Assembly (NCBI GenBank): GCA_017457045.1
Contig: JAFTIF010000003.1
Span: 186,001 to 250,000, forward strand
Direction of reading: 5' to 3'
Length of the DNA stretch: 64,000 nucleotides
Source: Bacilli bacterium
GTDB lineage: Bacteria > Bacillota_I > Bacilli_A > RFN20 > UBA1709
This document shows, piece by piece, positions 17,578-26,239 of this stretch. The notes below the pieces were generated by a model, which saw only the letters and a program-made list of their open reading frames with translations, was not told where the DNA came from and ran no database searches. The translations under genes and the position numbers were made by a program. Each line of letters opens with the position of its first letter. Within the stretch, counting starts at the first letter, position 1.

Positions 17578-18438
17578 ATGAGATATGGATTAGGTATTGA
17601 CTTTGGTGGCACATTATTAAGATGTGGTATTATTGATGAAGAAGGAAATATTATAGATCAAATTAAATCTCCTACAAAAGAATTAGCTAATAAAGATGAT
17701 TTAGTTAATAAAATTGTTGAATTAGCAGAAAAACTTGAATTTAGAAAATATGGAATTACTAAAACAGGTGTAGCAGTCTGTGGACCAGTTGAACCTAAAA
17801 CTGGAGTAATTGATTCTTTACCAAATGTTCCATTTGAACCATTTTCTTTAAAAGAAGAATTAGAATCTAGACTTGGTATTGAAGCAGTAATTGGAAACGA
17901 TGCTAATGTTGCTGCATTTGCAGAAAGTAAAATCGGTTTTGGTAAAGGAAAAGATATCGTTGAATATGTAACTATTTCTACAGGAATTGGTGCAGGACTT
18001 GTTATCAATGGTAAAATAGTTGAAGGTTTTAAAGGTATGGCTCAAGAAATTGGTCATATGCGTGTTTTAGATTCTGAATTTGAAAAGTTATGCTCAGGTA
18101 CAGGAATTGTTCTTTTATGTAAAAGACACGATGTAGAAATAGAAAACGCACATGAATTCTTTACAAGAGTTTCATCTAAAGATGAAGTAATCTTACCAAT
18201 TTATGAAGAATGGTTAGAAATCTTATCGGATCAAATTGCGAATATGGTTTATTTTATTGCTCCTGAAGCTATTGTATTTGGTGGAGGAGTTATGAAATCT
18301 AAAGATATCTTCTTCGATGAATTTGTAAGAAGAGTAGAAAGTAAGATTTATCCTCGATTAGTAGGAAATATTGCATTTAAAATTACTAAATTAGACCAAG
18401 ATATTACAGTAGTTGGTGCTGGATTATTAGGTATTTAA
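17578..18438 (+). CDS. ROK-family sugar kinase (probable glucokinase)
   Basis: A 286-residue ASKHA kinase. Visible: the phosphate-1 loop GIDFGGTLLRCGI, GNDANVAAFAE with the catalytic Asp, ISTGIGAGLVI and AQEIGHMRV with the His that binds sugar and zinc in the family. The usual zinc motif CxCGxxGCxE is missing; the segment reads LCSGTGIVLLC, so zinc binding is probably lost. Last gene of the pfkA-pyk-ppa unit, which supports glucokinase (glucose to glucose 6-phosphate), but ROK kinases also act on N-acetylated or other hexoses. ATG 17578 is chosen over the in-frame GTG at 17566, which lies in the ribosome binding site region. A strong terminator follows. Confidence 0.85.
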   Translation: MRYGLGIDFGGTLLRCGIIDEEGNIIDQIKSPTKELANKDDLVNKIVELAEKLEFRKYGITKTGVAVCGPVEPKTGVIDSLPNVPFEPFSLKEELESRLGIEAVIGNDANVAAFAESKIGFGKGKDIVEYVTISTGIGAGLVINGKIVEGFKGMAQEIGHMRVLDSEFEKLCSGTGIVLLCKRHDVEIENAHEFFTRVSSKDEVILPIYEEWLEILSDQIANMVYFIAPEAIVFGGGVMKSKDIFFDEFVRRVESKIYPRLVGNIAFKITKLDQDITVVGAGLLGI

Positions 18439-18439
18439 G

Positions 18440-18469
18440 GACACATTTTGACATAAAATGTGTCTTTTT
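18440..18469 (+). terminator. Rho-independent terminator of the dnaB-to-glucokinase unit
   Basis: Perfect 10-bp stem GACACATTTT / AAAATGTGTC with a 5-base loop and five T. Confidence 0.9.
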
Positions 18470-18515
18470 AGTTTATTACTACTTAACCTTTTAGTGCTAT
18501 TAATAAAGAAGATAT

Positions 18516-18521
18516 TATAAT
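18516..18521 (+). promoter_or_regulatory. Probable -10 of the sigma-factor gene
   Basis: A perfect TATAAT about 28 bases before the sigma-factor start, right after the preceding terminator. No convincing -35 was found at 16-18 bases upstream. Confidence 0.4.
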
Positions 18522-18548
18522 AGTCCTGCTTTAGAAAGAGTGGGAAAA

Positions 18549-19064
18549 ATGAGTATTAAAGAGAAGTATTCTACAAAGATAAAAGATTTATCTAAACTAG
18601 AGAAAGATCAATTGTTTGTAAAGTTTTATGATAGATTTTCTAAATATGTATTTCGTAAAGTATATGTGAGTATCAAAGATAAAGAAGAAGCTAAAGATGT
18701 TACCTCAGATATCTTTGTAATACTTTATCGTAAACTTGATGAAATAGATGATGAAGCAGCGCTTTATTCATATTTATTAGGAATTATTAGAAAAACTGTA
18801 TCTAGACATGTTAAAAGTGAAATCAAAACTGTAGAACTAGATGAAGATATAGGTTATTCATATTCGTATGATTATGATGAAAGTTTCAAAATCTTATTAG
18901 GTCTTAGTGAAATTGATAGAAAACTAATTATTTTAAAAGTATTCTATGGTTTTACAATTCGTGAGATTGCAACATATTTTAATATGTCAGCATCAAATAT
19001 TCATAAGTTATATAACAAAGCATTAAATAACTTATATGTATTAATAAAAGGGAAGGAGGAGTAA
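18549..19064 (+). CDS. RNA polymerase sigma-70 family factor (ECF-like)
   Basis: A 171-residue protein with sigma region 2 (FYDRFSKYVFRKVYVSI, DVTSDIFVILYRKL, about residues 25-65) and region 4 (about 105-165), with SEIDRKLIILKVFYGFT and the helix-turn-helix IREIATYFNMSASNIHKLY. Regions 1 and 3 are absent, the ECF architecture. It should direct RNA polymerase to a small set of promoters. ATG 18549 is preferred over the in-frame GTG at 18540, but neither has a strong Shine-Dalgarno sequence. It is followed 3 bases later by a one-TM protein with anti-sigma topology and then by a surface subtilase, suggesting an envelope-responsive locus. The target promoter is unknown. Confidence 0.88.
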   Translation: MSIKEKYSTKIKDLSKLEKDQLFVKFYDRFSKYVFRKVYVSIKDKEEAKDVTSDIFVILYRKLDEIDDEAALYSYLLGIIRKTVSRHVKSEIKTVELDEDIGYSYSYDYDESFKILLGLSEIDRKLIILKVFYGFTIREIATYFNMSASNIHKLYNKALNNLYVLIKGKEE

Positions 19065-19067
19065 GTT

Positions 19068-19718
19068 ATGTTTATAAAAGAAAAAATAGTCGAAAATAAA
19101 CTATTTAAAGACAAGAATAGTAGACTAACTAACAAAGATAAAGATGATATTTTAGATAAAATTATAGACAAAACTGAATTAGAAGTAGCTAAGAAACCTT
19201 CCTTCAGAAAAAGAGCTAACTTAAAAATTATCTATGCTTTAGCATGTTCATTAGTTATATGTGTATTAGGATTTGTAGGATATAGATTATCTTTAGGTGG
19301 CCAATTAGTTGATCCTAATTATAGAGGTAAAAATGTTGAACTATTAGAATTAGGTGAAAATGATGTATGCGTTGCATATTCAAGAGAGATATCTATTGAT
19401 GAAGTTAATTATATAAATAATAGATTTAATTTTTCCATTGTCTATTCAAATAAAAAGAATAAATATATCACTGTAAAGAATGAAGAGTACTATTTAATTG
19501 TAACTGAAAATGATATTTGTAATTCGTACAAAATCAATTTAAATATTTCTTTTAATGAATTACTAAATTTATATAATGATAAATATAGTACTTCATTTAG
19601 TGTTGAAAATCTAAATTCTAATAAATCTGGATTATTGTTTTTAATTTTAGAAGATGGAATTGAATTTTATACAAGAAAAAATAATACTAAATATCCAATT
19701 TTCGTAGAATTTGCATAA
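19068..19718 (+). CDS. Single-pass membrane protein, probable anti-sigma factor
   Basis: A 216-residue protein not recognised as a named family. Topology: about 50 charged N-terminal residues (cytoplasmic), one strong membrane segment containing IIYALACSLVICVLGFVGY (about residues 53-72), then an extracellular domain of about 140 residues with no cysteine ligand motif. This matches anti-sigma factors, which bind their sigma factor with the N-terminal region and sense outside. It lies 3 bases after the sigma gene with a GGAGG ribosome binding site and is followed by a terminator, so the two form a bicistronic operon. No zinc-finger (ZAS) motif HxxxCxxC is present. The role is inferred from context. 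Confidence 0.6.
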   Translation: MFIKEKIVENKLFKDKNSRLTNKDKDDILDKIIDKTELEVAKKPSFRKRANLKIIYALACSLVICVLGFVGYRLSLGGQLVDPNYRGKNVELLELGENDVCVAYSREISIDEVNYINNRFNFSIVYSNKKNKYITVKNEEYYLIVTENDICNSYKINLNISFNELLNLYNDKYSTSFSVENLNSNKSGLLFLILEDGIEFYTRKNNTKYPIFVEFA

Positions 19719-19731
19719 TTAGTAAATTATT

Positions 19732-19758
19732 AGGATTATCTTATGATAATCCTTTTTT
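19732..19758 (+). terminator. Rho-independent terminator after the sigma/anti-sigma pair
   Basis: Perfect 9-bp stem AGGATTATC / GATAATCCT with a TTAT loop and a run of six T. Confidence 0.9.
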
Positions 19759-19814
19759 ATTTTGTAAAAAAATGTTAAAAAAAGTGAACAAAAGTCGAAT
19801 TTTTTGCATTTCTA

Positions 19815-19894
19815 TATAATGGGGACATGCCATCTATGAAAATAATTATAAAATGGAGGACTAATCAAACTACCCGTTGATAGTTTTGTCCCCA
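19815..19894 (+). promoter_or_regulatory. Promoter -10 and structured leader of the subtilase gene
   Basis: A TATAAT at 19815-19820 is followed at once by TGGGGACA (19820-19827), whose exact reverse complement TGTCCCCA sits at 19887-19894, enclosing 59 bases. The arms are GC-rich in an AT-rich region, and the second arm ends about 7 bases before the GAGGAGG ribosome binding site. The enclosed segment also holds a 14-codon reading frame from ATG 19836 to TGA 19878 and a stray GGAGGA. The structure could act as an operator or as an RNA switch; which is unknown. Confidence 0.5.
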
Positions 19895-19914
19895 CAATAA
19901 GAGGAGGCGTTCTA

Positions 19915-21729
19915 ATGAAAAAGAAACTTTTTTTATTGTCAGGAGTATTTTGCCTATCGTTAATAGGAGTATGTAAATTAGAAAAATATTTCGAAGACAA
20001 AATAGTATTTGAAACTAGTGAAGGTCCAGTAAGGATGACTAAGAATGCTAATTATAAAGCAATAATTAACGAAATGACTGATCTAGAGAACTATACTATT
20101 GAATTTATGTACGATCCTTATACCCCTGAAGATTTTGTTGAAGAATATGGGAATTTTACATTAGATTTATTTCGCGAAAGGTCGCGCCAGTACCATACTT
20201 CAAAAAATCTACAGGTGATAGAAAAACTCGGACTTGAAGAATATGTACTTGATATGAGTAATTATTCTCCTTATGTTTATTTAGATATGCAATCAATGAA
20301 GGCAGATAATATTTATGATTTTGCATATGAGTTAGCAAAAAACTCTGAAGTAGAAGAAGTTTTTATTTCAGAAGATAGGATTGCAAAGACCATGGACATT
20401 GAGCTGGAGCCGACGATATGTAGTGAAACTCATGCGGCAGCAGAAGGAGGTAAAACCATCACTTATCCAAGAATTGCTTATGATAATTTCCCAACTACTT
20501 GTAGTTTAACAGGCAACGGCATAAAAATAGGAATTTTAGACCCATCTAGCTTAGATGTAACAGATGACCGACTCTCTACTTCAAATCCACAGGTCTTGCT
20601 CGATACGGTCTCGAGCAATGATGGTGATCATGGTTTAAGTGTGGCGCTGGTTCTAGGAACTCAATATGGTATTGCGTCTGAAGCCTCCATCTTTTTTGCA
20701 GATAGCGAAAGCAGAAGCAATTTATTAGCTTTAGAAAATTTAATTGATGCAGGATGTGACGTTGTTAATATGAGCTTTGGTCAATTCAATGCTTATGACA
20801 ATGTAGTCTATGATGCATCACTTGAAGGATATATAGATTATATGTATAATTCAACAGGTATTATTATGGTAGCAGCTGCTGGAAACGGGTTAGAACTTGT
20901 TTCTCAGGGTGGAAAGGTTCCTTTACCTGCAGCATGTGCCAATGTAATTGCTGTTGGATCTTGCGATTCTGATGGATATGTTTCAACCTTTTCATCATGT
21001 AATACTTTGAAAAAAGTGTATAGTAAACCTGATATTATTGCAATGGGAAACAATAGAAATGTATCTGGTTATGGTTGTGCGGTAGGTACAAGTTATTCAG
21101 CACCAGCAGTTACAGGTACTATTGCATTACTTCTAGAAGGTAATGATATGCTTAATATGAAGCAAATTGTAACATTATTAGCAGCTACTGCTAATGATAA
21201 TGTTGGTTGTGTTCCACAAGTTGAGCAGTACACAAGTTCAACAAATAATACTTATGAAGGAACAATTACAGTTTACAATACTTATGATTCAACTACAGGT
21301 TTATATAATAGATCTGGAGCAGGAAGATTAGATATTGCTCAAGCAATTGCAGGATTAAGTTATTATCAAAATTCTTCACCACTTAATAGCTTTATTTTAT
21401 CAGCAGATGGAGTAGGAAGTTATATTCTTGGTCAAAGAGAAGCTGGTGAAGGTGAGATAATTACTGTTTCTATAGCAGTTTCTAGAAAGGCTACTACTTA
21501 TTGGTTACTTGGAACTAAATATAGGTCAGAAGATATGCCTCAATTTAGAATTAAAGCTTATGATAGTAGTGAGACTTTAATAGGACATGTTTCTATCAAT
21601 GAAAATTATTTTGCTAGCTTAAAGGTATTGAATTTTACAGTTCCTTATGATGATACATATACTTTCTATATGGAAGTTGAATCGATTGAATACCCAAGTG
21701 TTGTAAAAACATATTGTAGAGTATTTTAA
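19915..21729 (+). CDS. Subtilisin-like serine protease (S8), membrane-anchored
   Basis: A 604-residue exported protease. An N-terminal hydrophobic segment (about 4-20; no good lipobox, LIGVC) serves as signal or anchor. A prodomain-like region runs to about 190, then the S8 catalytic domain with Asp209 (KIGILDPSS), His239 (DGDHGLSVA), oxyanion Asn324 (AAAGNG) and Ser393 (GTSYSAP); the triad is complete. A C-terminal beta-rich domain of about 120 residues follows. The ribosome binding site GAGGAGG and ATG 19915 are unambiguous. It lies behind a terminator and its own leader, just after a sigma/anti-sigma pair. About 20160-20690 has more GC-rich codons (CTG, CCG, ACG, CTC, GTC) than its surroundings. 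The substrate is unknown. Confidence 0.9.
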   Translation: MKKKLFLLSGVFCLSLIGVCKLEKYFEDKIVFETSEGPVRMTKNANYKAIINEMTDLENYTIEFMYDPYTPEDFVEEYGNFTLDLFRERSRQYHTSKNLQVIEKLGLEEYVLDMSNYSPYVYLDMQSMKADNIYDFAYELAKNSEVEEVFISEDRIAKTMDIELEPTICSETHAAAEGGKTITYPRIAYDNFPTTCSLTGNGIKIGILDPSSLDVTDDRLSTSNPQVLLDTVSSNDGDHGLSVALVLGTQYGIASEASIFFADSESRSNLLALENLIDAGCDVVNMSFGQFNAYDNVVYDASLEGYIDYMYNSTGIIMVAAAGNGLELVSQGGKVPLPAACANVIAVGSCDSDGYVSTFSSCNTLKKVYSKPDIIAMGNNRNVSGYGCAVGTSYSAPAVTGTIALLLEGNDMLNMKQIVTLLAATANDNVGCVPQVEQYTSSTNNTYEGTITVYNTYDSTTGLYNRSGAGRLDIAQAIAGLSYYQNSSPLNSFILSADGVGSYILGQREAGEGEIITVSIAVSRKATTYWLLGTKYRSEDMPQFRIKAYDSSETLIGHVSINENYFASLKVLNFTVPYDDTYTFYMEVESIEYPSVVKTYCRVF

Positions 21730-21743
21730 ATATAAAAAAACCA

Positions 21744-21772
21744 TTGACTTTTAGACGTTTCTAGAATAAAAT
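21744..21772 (+). promoter_or_regulatory. Sigma-A promoter of the thrS T-box leader
   Basis: TTGACT at 21744-21749, a 17-base spacer and TAAAAT at 21767-21772. Confidence 0.75.
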
Positions 21773-21779
21773 TCTAGTA

Positions 21780-22001
21780 TAACATCTTGAAGACAAGATT
21801 TATTATTGGACTATTTAGAGAGGAAAACATTTGCTGAAAGTTTTCTATAGAAAGATATTAAGTTACTACTTCATATGGGGCACTGCGAACAGTGACGTTT
21901 CATCTAGCGTTAATGGATGTTAAAGAGCATGCAGTATTCTGTATGAAAAAAGGTGGTACCGCGTTAATTATTAGCGTCCTTTTAGATAAGGGCGCTTTTT
22001 T
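21780..22001 (+). promoter_or_regulatory. T-box riboswitch of thrS
   Basis: The T-box core AAGGTGGTACCGCG is at 21950-21963, where the uncharged tRNA acceptor end pairs. Upstream is a stem I with AGAGAGGAAAAC and GCTGAAAGTTTTC apical motifs. Downstream is a terminator stem AGCGTCC / GGGCGCT (21973-21979 with 21990-21996, one G-U) and a T-run. Threonine codons ACT at 21865-21870 are candidate specifiers, fitting the threonyl-tRNA synthetase gene that follows; the exact specifier triplet needs a structure model. Uncharged tRNA-Thr should relieve termination. Confidence 0.93.
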
Positions 22002-22023
22002 ATTTGTTTAGGAGGTTATAAAC

Positions 22024-23940
22024 ATGGAAGTTGTATTAAAAGACGGTAAAAGATTAGAAGTTAATGAAAGTAATACTTATGCTGATGTTGCAAGTATGAT
22101 TTCTCCTTCATTTAGAAAGAAAGTATTAGCAGCTAAAGCAAATGGTGAATTAGTTGATTTAAATAGAGCTATTGCTAATAATGCTGAAGTTGAGTTTATT
22201 TTAAGAGATGATGCAGAAGCATTTGAAATCTTAAATCACTCATGTGCACACTTATTAGCTCAAGCAATTAAAAACTTATATCCTGAAGCATTATTCTGGG
22301 TTGGTCCTGCAATTAAAGAAGGATTCTATTATGATATCGATTTAGGTAGTAATGTATTAAGAGAAGAAGATATTGCTAAAATCGAAAAAGAAATGAAAAG
22401 AATCGTTGCAGGTGGAGAAAAGATTGTTCGTAAAGAAGTTAGTAAAGCTGAAGCTTTAGAAATGTTTAAAGACAATCCTTATAAAATTGAATTAATCGAA
22501 GGATTAGAAGAAAATGCTGTTATCAGTGTTTATTCACAAGGTAATTTTACTGATTTATGTCGTGGACCTCACGTTGAAAAAGTTGCAGAATTAAAGAACT
22601 TTAAGATTTTAAAGGTTAGTGGTGCATATTATAAAGGCGATTCTAAAAACAAAATGTTACAAAGAGTTTATGGTATTTGTTTTGCTGAACAAGATGCATT
22701 AGTAGCTCACTTAAATTTCTTAGAAGAAGCTAAAAAACGTGACCATAAGAAATTAGGTAAAGAATTAGAATTATTCATGATGAGTGAATATGGACCAGGT
22801 TTCCCATTCTGGTTACCAAAAGGTTTAATTTTAAGAAAAGAATTAGAAAACTTCTGGTATAGAGAACATACTTTAGAAGGATATCAATTTGTTCAAACAC
22901 CAATTATGCTTAACCAAGAATTATGGGAAGTATCAGGTCACTGGTTTAACTATAGAGAAAATATGTACACTTCTGAAGTAGATGATAGATTATTTGCTAT
23001 TAAACCTATGAACTGTCCAGGAGGTATGTTAGTTTATAAAAACTTCTTACACTCATACAAAGAATTACCAATTAGAGTTGGTGAATTAGGTTTAGTACAT
23101 AGACATGAAGCAAGTGGTGCTTTAAATGGTTTATTTAGAGTTAGAAACTTTACTCAAGATGATGCTCATATCTTTATGAGAGAAGATCAAATTGAATCAG
23201 AAATCGTTCGTTTATTAGGATTTATTGATAGAATGTATAAAGTATTTGGGTTATCATATACTATCGAATTATCAACACGTCCTGAAGAAAAATACATTGG
23301 TGATATCGCTATTTGGGATAAAGCTGAAGATAGTTTAGCTAAAGCTTGTAGAGCAGCAGGAAAAGACTTTAAGTTAAATCCAGGTGATGGTGCTTTCTAT
23401 GGACCAAAATTAGATATTCATATTAAAGATTCATTAGGTAGAGTATGGCAATGTGGTACAATCCAATTAGACTTTAATTTACCTGAAAGATTTGACTTAA
23501 CATATATTGATAAAGATGGCGAAAAGAAACGTCCAGTTATGTTACATAGAGTTGTATATGGCTCAATTGAAAGATTTATTGGTATCTTAATTGAACACTA
23601 TGCAGGTGCATTCCCAACATGGCTTGCTCCAGTTCAAGTAGAAATCATTCCAGTTGCAAATCATGTACACTTAGAAACAGCTAATAAATTATTTGATGAA
23701 TTCCAATTGTTAGGATTTAGACCTCATGTAGATGATAGGGAAGAAAAATTAGGCTACAAGATGAGAGAAGCTCAAATGAAGAAAATTCCTTTCTCAATCG
23801 TTTTAGGTGATAATGAAGTTGCAAATGATTTAGTAACATATCGTAGATATGGTTCTAGAGAACAAATCACTGTTACAAGATTAGAATTTATTGAATTATT
23901 AGCTCAAGAAATTAAAGAAAAAAGAAAAATTGAAAAATAA
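22024..23940 (+). CDS. thrS: Threonyl-tRNA synthetase
   Basis: A 638-residue class II synthetase charging tRNA-Thr. Domain order: TGS (about 1-62), the second additional domain with the editing site (HSCAHLLAQAI at about 73-83, and YSQGNFTDLCRGPHV), the catalytic core with motif 2 region and MNCPGGMLVYK carrying the zinc-binding Cys, then an anticodon-binding domain from about 535. Editing and zinc residues are intact. The ribosome binding site is TAGGAGGT and expression is controlled by the T-box leader directly upstream. In Bacillus thrS lies shortly after dnaB-dnaI, as here. Confidence 0.97.
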   Translation: MEVVLKDGKRLEVNESNTYADVASMISPSFRKKVLAAKANGELVDLNRAIANNAEVEFILRDDAEAFEILNHSCAHLLAQAIKNLYPEALFWVGPAIKEGFYYDIDLGSNVLREEDIAKIEKEMKRIVAGGEKIVRKEVSKAEALEMFKDNPYKIELIEGLEENAVISVYSQGNFTDLCRGPHVEKVAELKNFKILKVSGAYYKGDSKNKMLQRVYGICFAEQDALVAHLNFLEEAKKRDHKKLGKELELFMMSEYGPGFPFWLPKGLILRKELENFWYREHTLEGYQFVQTPIMLNQELWEVSGHWFNYRENMYTSEVDDRLFAIKPMNCPGGMLVYKNFLHSYKELPIRVGELGLVHRHEASGALNGLFRVRNFTQDDAHIFMREDQIESEIVRLLGFIDRMYKVFGLSYTIELSTRPEEKYIGDIAIWDKAEDSLAKACRAAGKDFKLNPGDGAFYGPKLDIHIKDSLGRVWQCGTIQLDFNLPERFDLTYIDKDGEKKRPVMLHRVVYGSIERFIGILIEHYAGAFPTWLAPVQVEIIPVANHVHLETANKLFDEFQLLGFRPHVDDREEKLGYKMREAQMKKIPFSIVLGDNEVANDLVTYRRYGSREQITVTRLEFIELLAQEIKEKRKIEK

Positions 23941-23946
23941 TTATTA

Positions 23947-23974
23947 AACATCAAGATTATTCTTGGTGTTTTTT
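23947..23974 (+). terminator. Rho-independent terminator after thrS
   Basis: 9-bp stem AACATCAAG / CTTGGTGTT with one G-U pair, a 6-base loop and T-run. Confidence 0.85.
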
Positions 23975-23994
23975 AGTATAAATTTTGAGAATTA

Positions 23995-24023
23995 TTGAAA
24001 ATAATATAGAAAAAGAGTAATAT
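23995..24023 (+). promoter_or_regulatory. Promoter of the first lipoprotein gene, shared type
   Basis: TTGAAA (23995-24000), 17 bases, TAATAT (24018-24023), followed by a block that is almost identical before the giant lipoprotein gene at 27402-27421. The -35 is close to sigma-A; the -10 is a weak match, so a different sigma factor or activator is possible. Confidence 0.5.
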
Positions 24024-24050
24024 ATGAATATATTAAGTGGGGCGATTTCG

Positions 24051-26234
24051 ATGAAAAAATATCTTAAGTTTATTATTTCATTTTTTATAGTTTTATTAAT
24101 AAGTGGATGTGAAATGATTGGAGGATCAATGAATCCAATTAGTTCATCCATTAGTTTTAGCTTTAGTTTTAATCCTAACTATCCTGGAAATACATCCAGT
24201 AGTTCATCTATTAATTGGCAACCTTCTTCATCTAGTAAAGTGAGTTCAAGCAATCCTAGTTCTAATATTAGTAGTTCAACTACTAATGAAAATGAAGTTA
24301 CTCCTATTAGTCAAATTATTAATGAAGCAAAATATTATTATAATAGTGAAAAAGTATATGTTGCAGAAGGTATTGTAGTCGCTAGAGACTATAGTGGAAG
24401 ACCATTAATCATGGATGACTATGGAAATACAATCTATGTTTATTCTACGAAATTCGCTTCGACTATTGGTAATAGATTACGTATTAAAGGAACTATTTCA
24501 AATTATAATGGTTTAATAGAATTCTCAACCAATACAGAACTATTAGATTTCTTAGGATTTGAAAGTTTCTCTTATCCAAGCAATTATATTGAATATAGTG
24601 CGATGGATTATATCAATTATAGTAGTCAAGAAATGAATGGCTATTTATATAAGATTTCTGATGTAAAAATTGAAGATAATGGCTCTAGATATAAATTTGT
24701 TGATGATTTTGGTAATAAAATCTTATCATATGGACTTGTTGAAGATGTTCCCTATCTATGTGATGAAAATATTGGTAATAGAGTAGATGTTTATGGATTC
24801 TATTATGGCACTGGTAAAATTATTCCAGCTTGGGTAGAACCAATCAGTGGTAATAATGGAGAACATGAACATAATTTCGTACCTAAATTTGATTGGACTG
24901 GAGATAGAGAAGTTCCTGTTAATATGTATATGGTTTGTAATGATTGTGGTAAATATGAAGATTATTCAAATTATAGTACTTCAACGCTAATCCTTGAAAG
25001 TTCAGACCCAACATGTTATAGCAGTGGTTATATGGTTTGTAGAGGAACTATTACTCATAATGGCCATGAATATAGTGAGGAACAATGGATTTATCTAGAT
25101 ATATTATCACACGAATACGAAAAAACAGTATATGAAGCTAATAAAGACCGAGATGGTTATACAAAGTATAAATGTTATAATTGTGGAGAAGAATATCATG
25201 ATGATTATGTTCCGCGTTTAACATATTACGCTCCAAATGATATTGAAGCACCTAGAATAATTAAGGCGCAATTATTAAATGATGTTGTACATGTTGGAGA
25301 TTTTGTTACAGTAGAGTTTGAAATTGAAGATGAAAGTACAATTGAAAATAGATATATAGAATTCTCTAATTATGGTCATTCTGTCGGAGCCACTTTAGAA
25401 AATGAAGAAGATAATTTCTTTAGAACAAGATATTACATTGGAGATGATTATGTTCCTGGTACATATAGATTAAATTATATGTGGATTACTGATATTATAG
25501 GTAACTATAATGTTGATAGTCTTCCAAACTTATCATTTGAAGTAATTAACGAAAATTCTAATATTGTAATTGATCCTAATGACAATGAAGCTCCTAAGAT
25601 TGTTTCTTTCGAAATTGATGAAGAAGTTCATGTAGGTGATACTCTTCGTCTAGAAGTGGAAATCGAAGATGATAGTTCAATTTATAGTAAATATGTTCAA
25701 TTCAATTGCTATGCTCACACTATTGGATTTGATTTATTTCATGTTGAGGGAAATATTTATGCAGGAGAATTATATATCGGAGAAGAATATATCCCTTCAA
25801 CTTATAAATTGAGTTATATTTGGCTAACTGACTATTTAGGAAATGCCTATAGTCAAGAATTGCCTGAAGTATCATTTACAGTAATTAATGAAAACTCTTC
25901 AGTTGTTGTCGCACCAAATGATACTTCTCCTCCAGTAGTAATCTCTTATAAATTAGATAAGACTGAAGTACGTGAAGGAGATATAGTTCGTGTAGAATTT
26001 GTAATTGAAGATGAAAGTTCGATTTATGATATGTTCTTACAATTCAAAAATGGCAATTCTTATGAAGGATGTTCATTCTATAGTGTTGGAAATAACACAT
26101 ATGTTGGCGAAATCTATATTCACGATAGATTTATGGAAGGAACATATGAAGTTGATTGGTTTACTATAGGTGATTATGCTGCGAATTATAATTATAATGA
26201 AAAACCAAATTTAAAATTTACAGTAGTAAAATAA
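24051..26234 (+). CDS. Surface lipoprotein with OB-like domain and three Ig-like repeats
   Basis: A 727-residue exported lipoprotein. The signal ends in lipobox LISGC (Cys21), followed by about 60 residues rich in Ser. An OB-like domain (about 85-210) contains YVAEGIVVARDYSGRPLIMD and has a close relative in the giant protein at 27445. Next are two Cys pairs, CNDCG and CYNCG, of zinc-ribbon type, then three tandem modules of about 115 residues beginning near residues 394, 509 and 622; each has a GDxVxVEFEIEDESSI-like strand pair resembling Ig/cadherin-type folds. ATG 24051 is chosen because it places the lipobox correctly; an in-frame ATG at 24024 would add nine residues. Probable cell-surface binding protein; ligand unknown. 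Confidence 0.75.
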   Translation: MKKYLKFIISFFIVLLISGCEMIGGSMNPISSSISFSFSFNPNYPGNTSSSSSINWQPSSSSKVSSSNPSSNISSSTTNENEVTPISQIINEAKYYYNSEKVYVAEGIVVARDYSGRPLIMDDYGNTIYVYSTKFASTIGNRLRIKGTISNYNGLIEFSTNTELLDFLGFESFSYPSNYIEYSAMDYINYSSQEMNGYLYKISDVKIEDNGSRYKFVDDFGNKILSYGLVEDVPYLCDENIGNRVDVYGFYYGTGKIIPAWVEPISGNNGEHEHNFVPKFDWTGDREVPVNMYMVCNDCGKYEDYSNYSTSTLILESSDPTCYSSGYMVCRGTITHNGHEYSEEQWIYLDILSHEYEKTVYEANKDRDGYTKYKCYNCGEEYHDDYVPRLTYYAPNDIEAPRIIKAQLLNDVVHVGDFVTVEFEIEDESTIENRYIEFSNYGHSVGATLENEEDNFFRTRYYIGDDYVPGTYRLNYMWITDIIGNYNVDSLPNLSFEVINENSNIVIDPNDNEAPKIVSFEIDEEVHVGDTLRLEVEIEDDSSIYSKYVQFNCYAHTIGFDLFHVEGNIYAGELYIGEEYIPSTYKLSYIWLTDYLGNAYSQELPEVSFTVINENSSVVVAPNDTSPPVVISYKLDKTEVREGDIVRVEFVIEDESSIYDMFLQFKNGNSYEGCSFYSVGNNTYVGEIYIHDRFMEGTYEVDWFTIGDYAANYNYNEKPNLKFTVVK

Positions 26235-26239
26235 AGATT

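Noticed and set aside
19836..19880. 14-codon leader peptide before the subtilase
   Set aside because: No proper ribosome binding site and no run of regulatory codons, so it is mentioned only as part of the leader structure.
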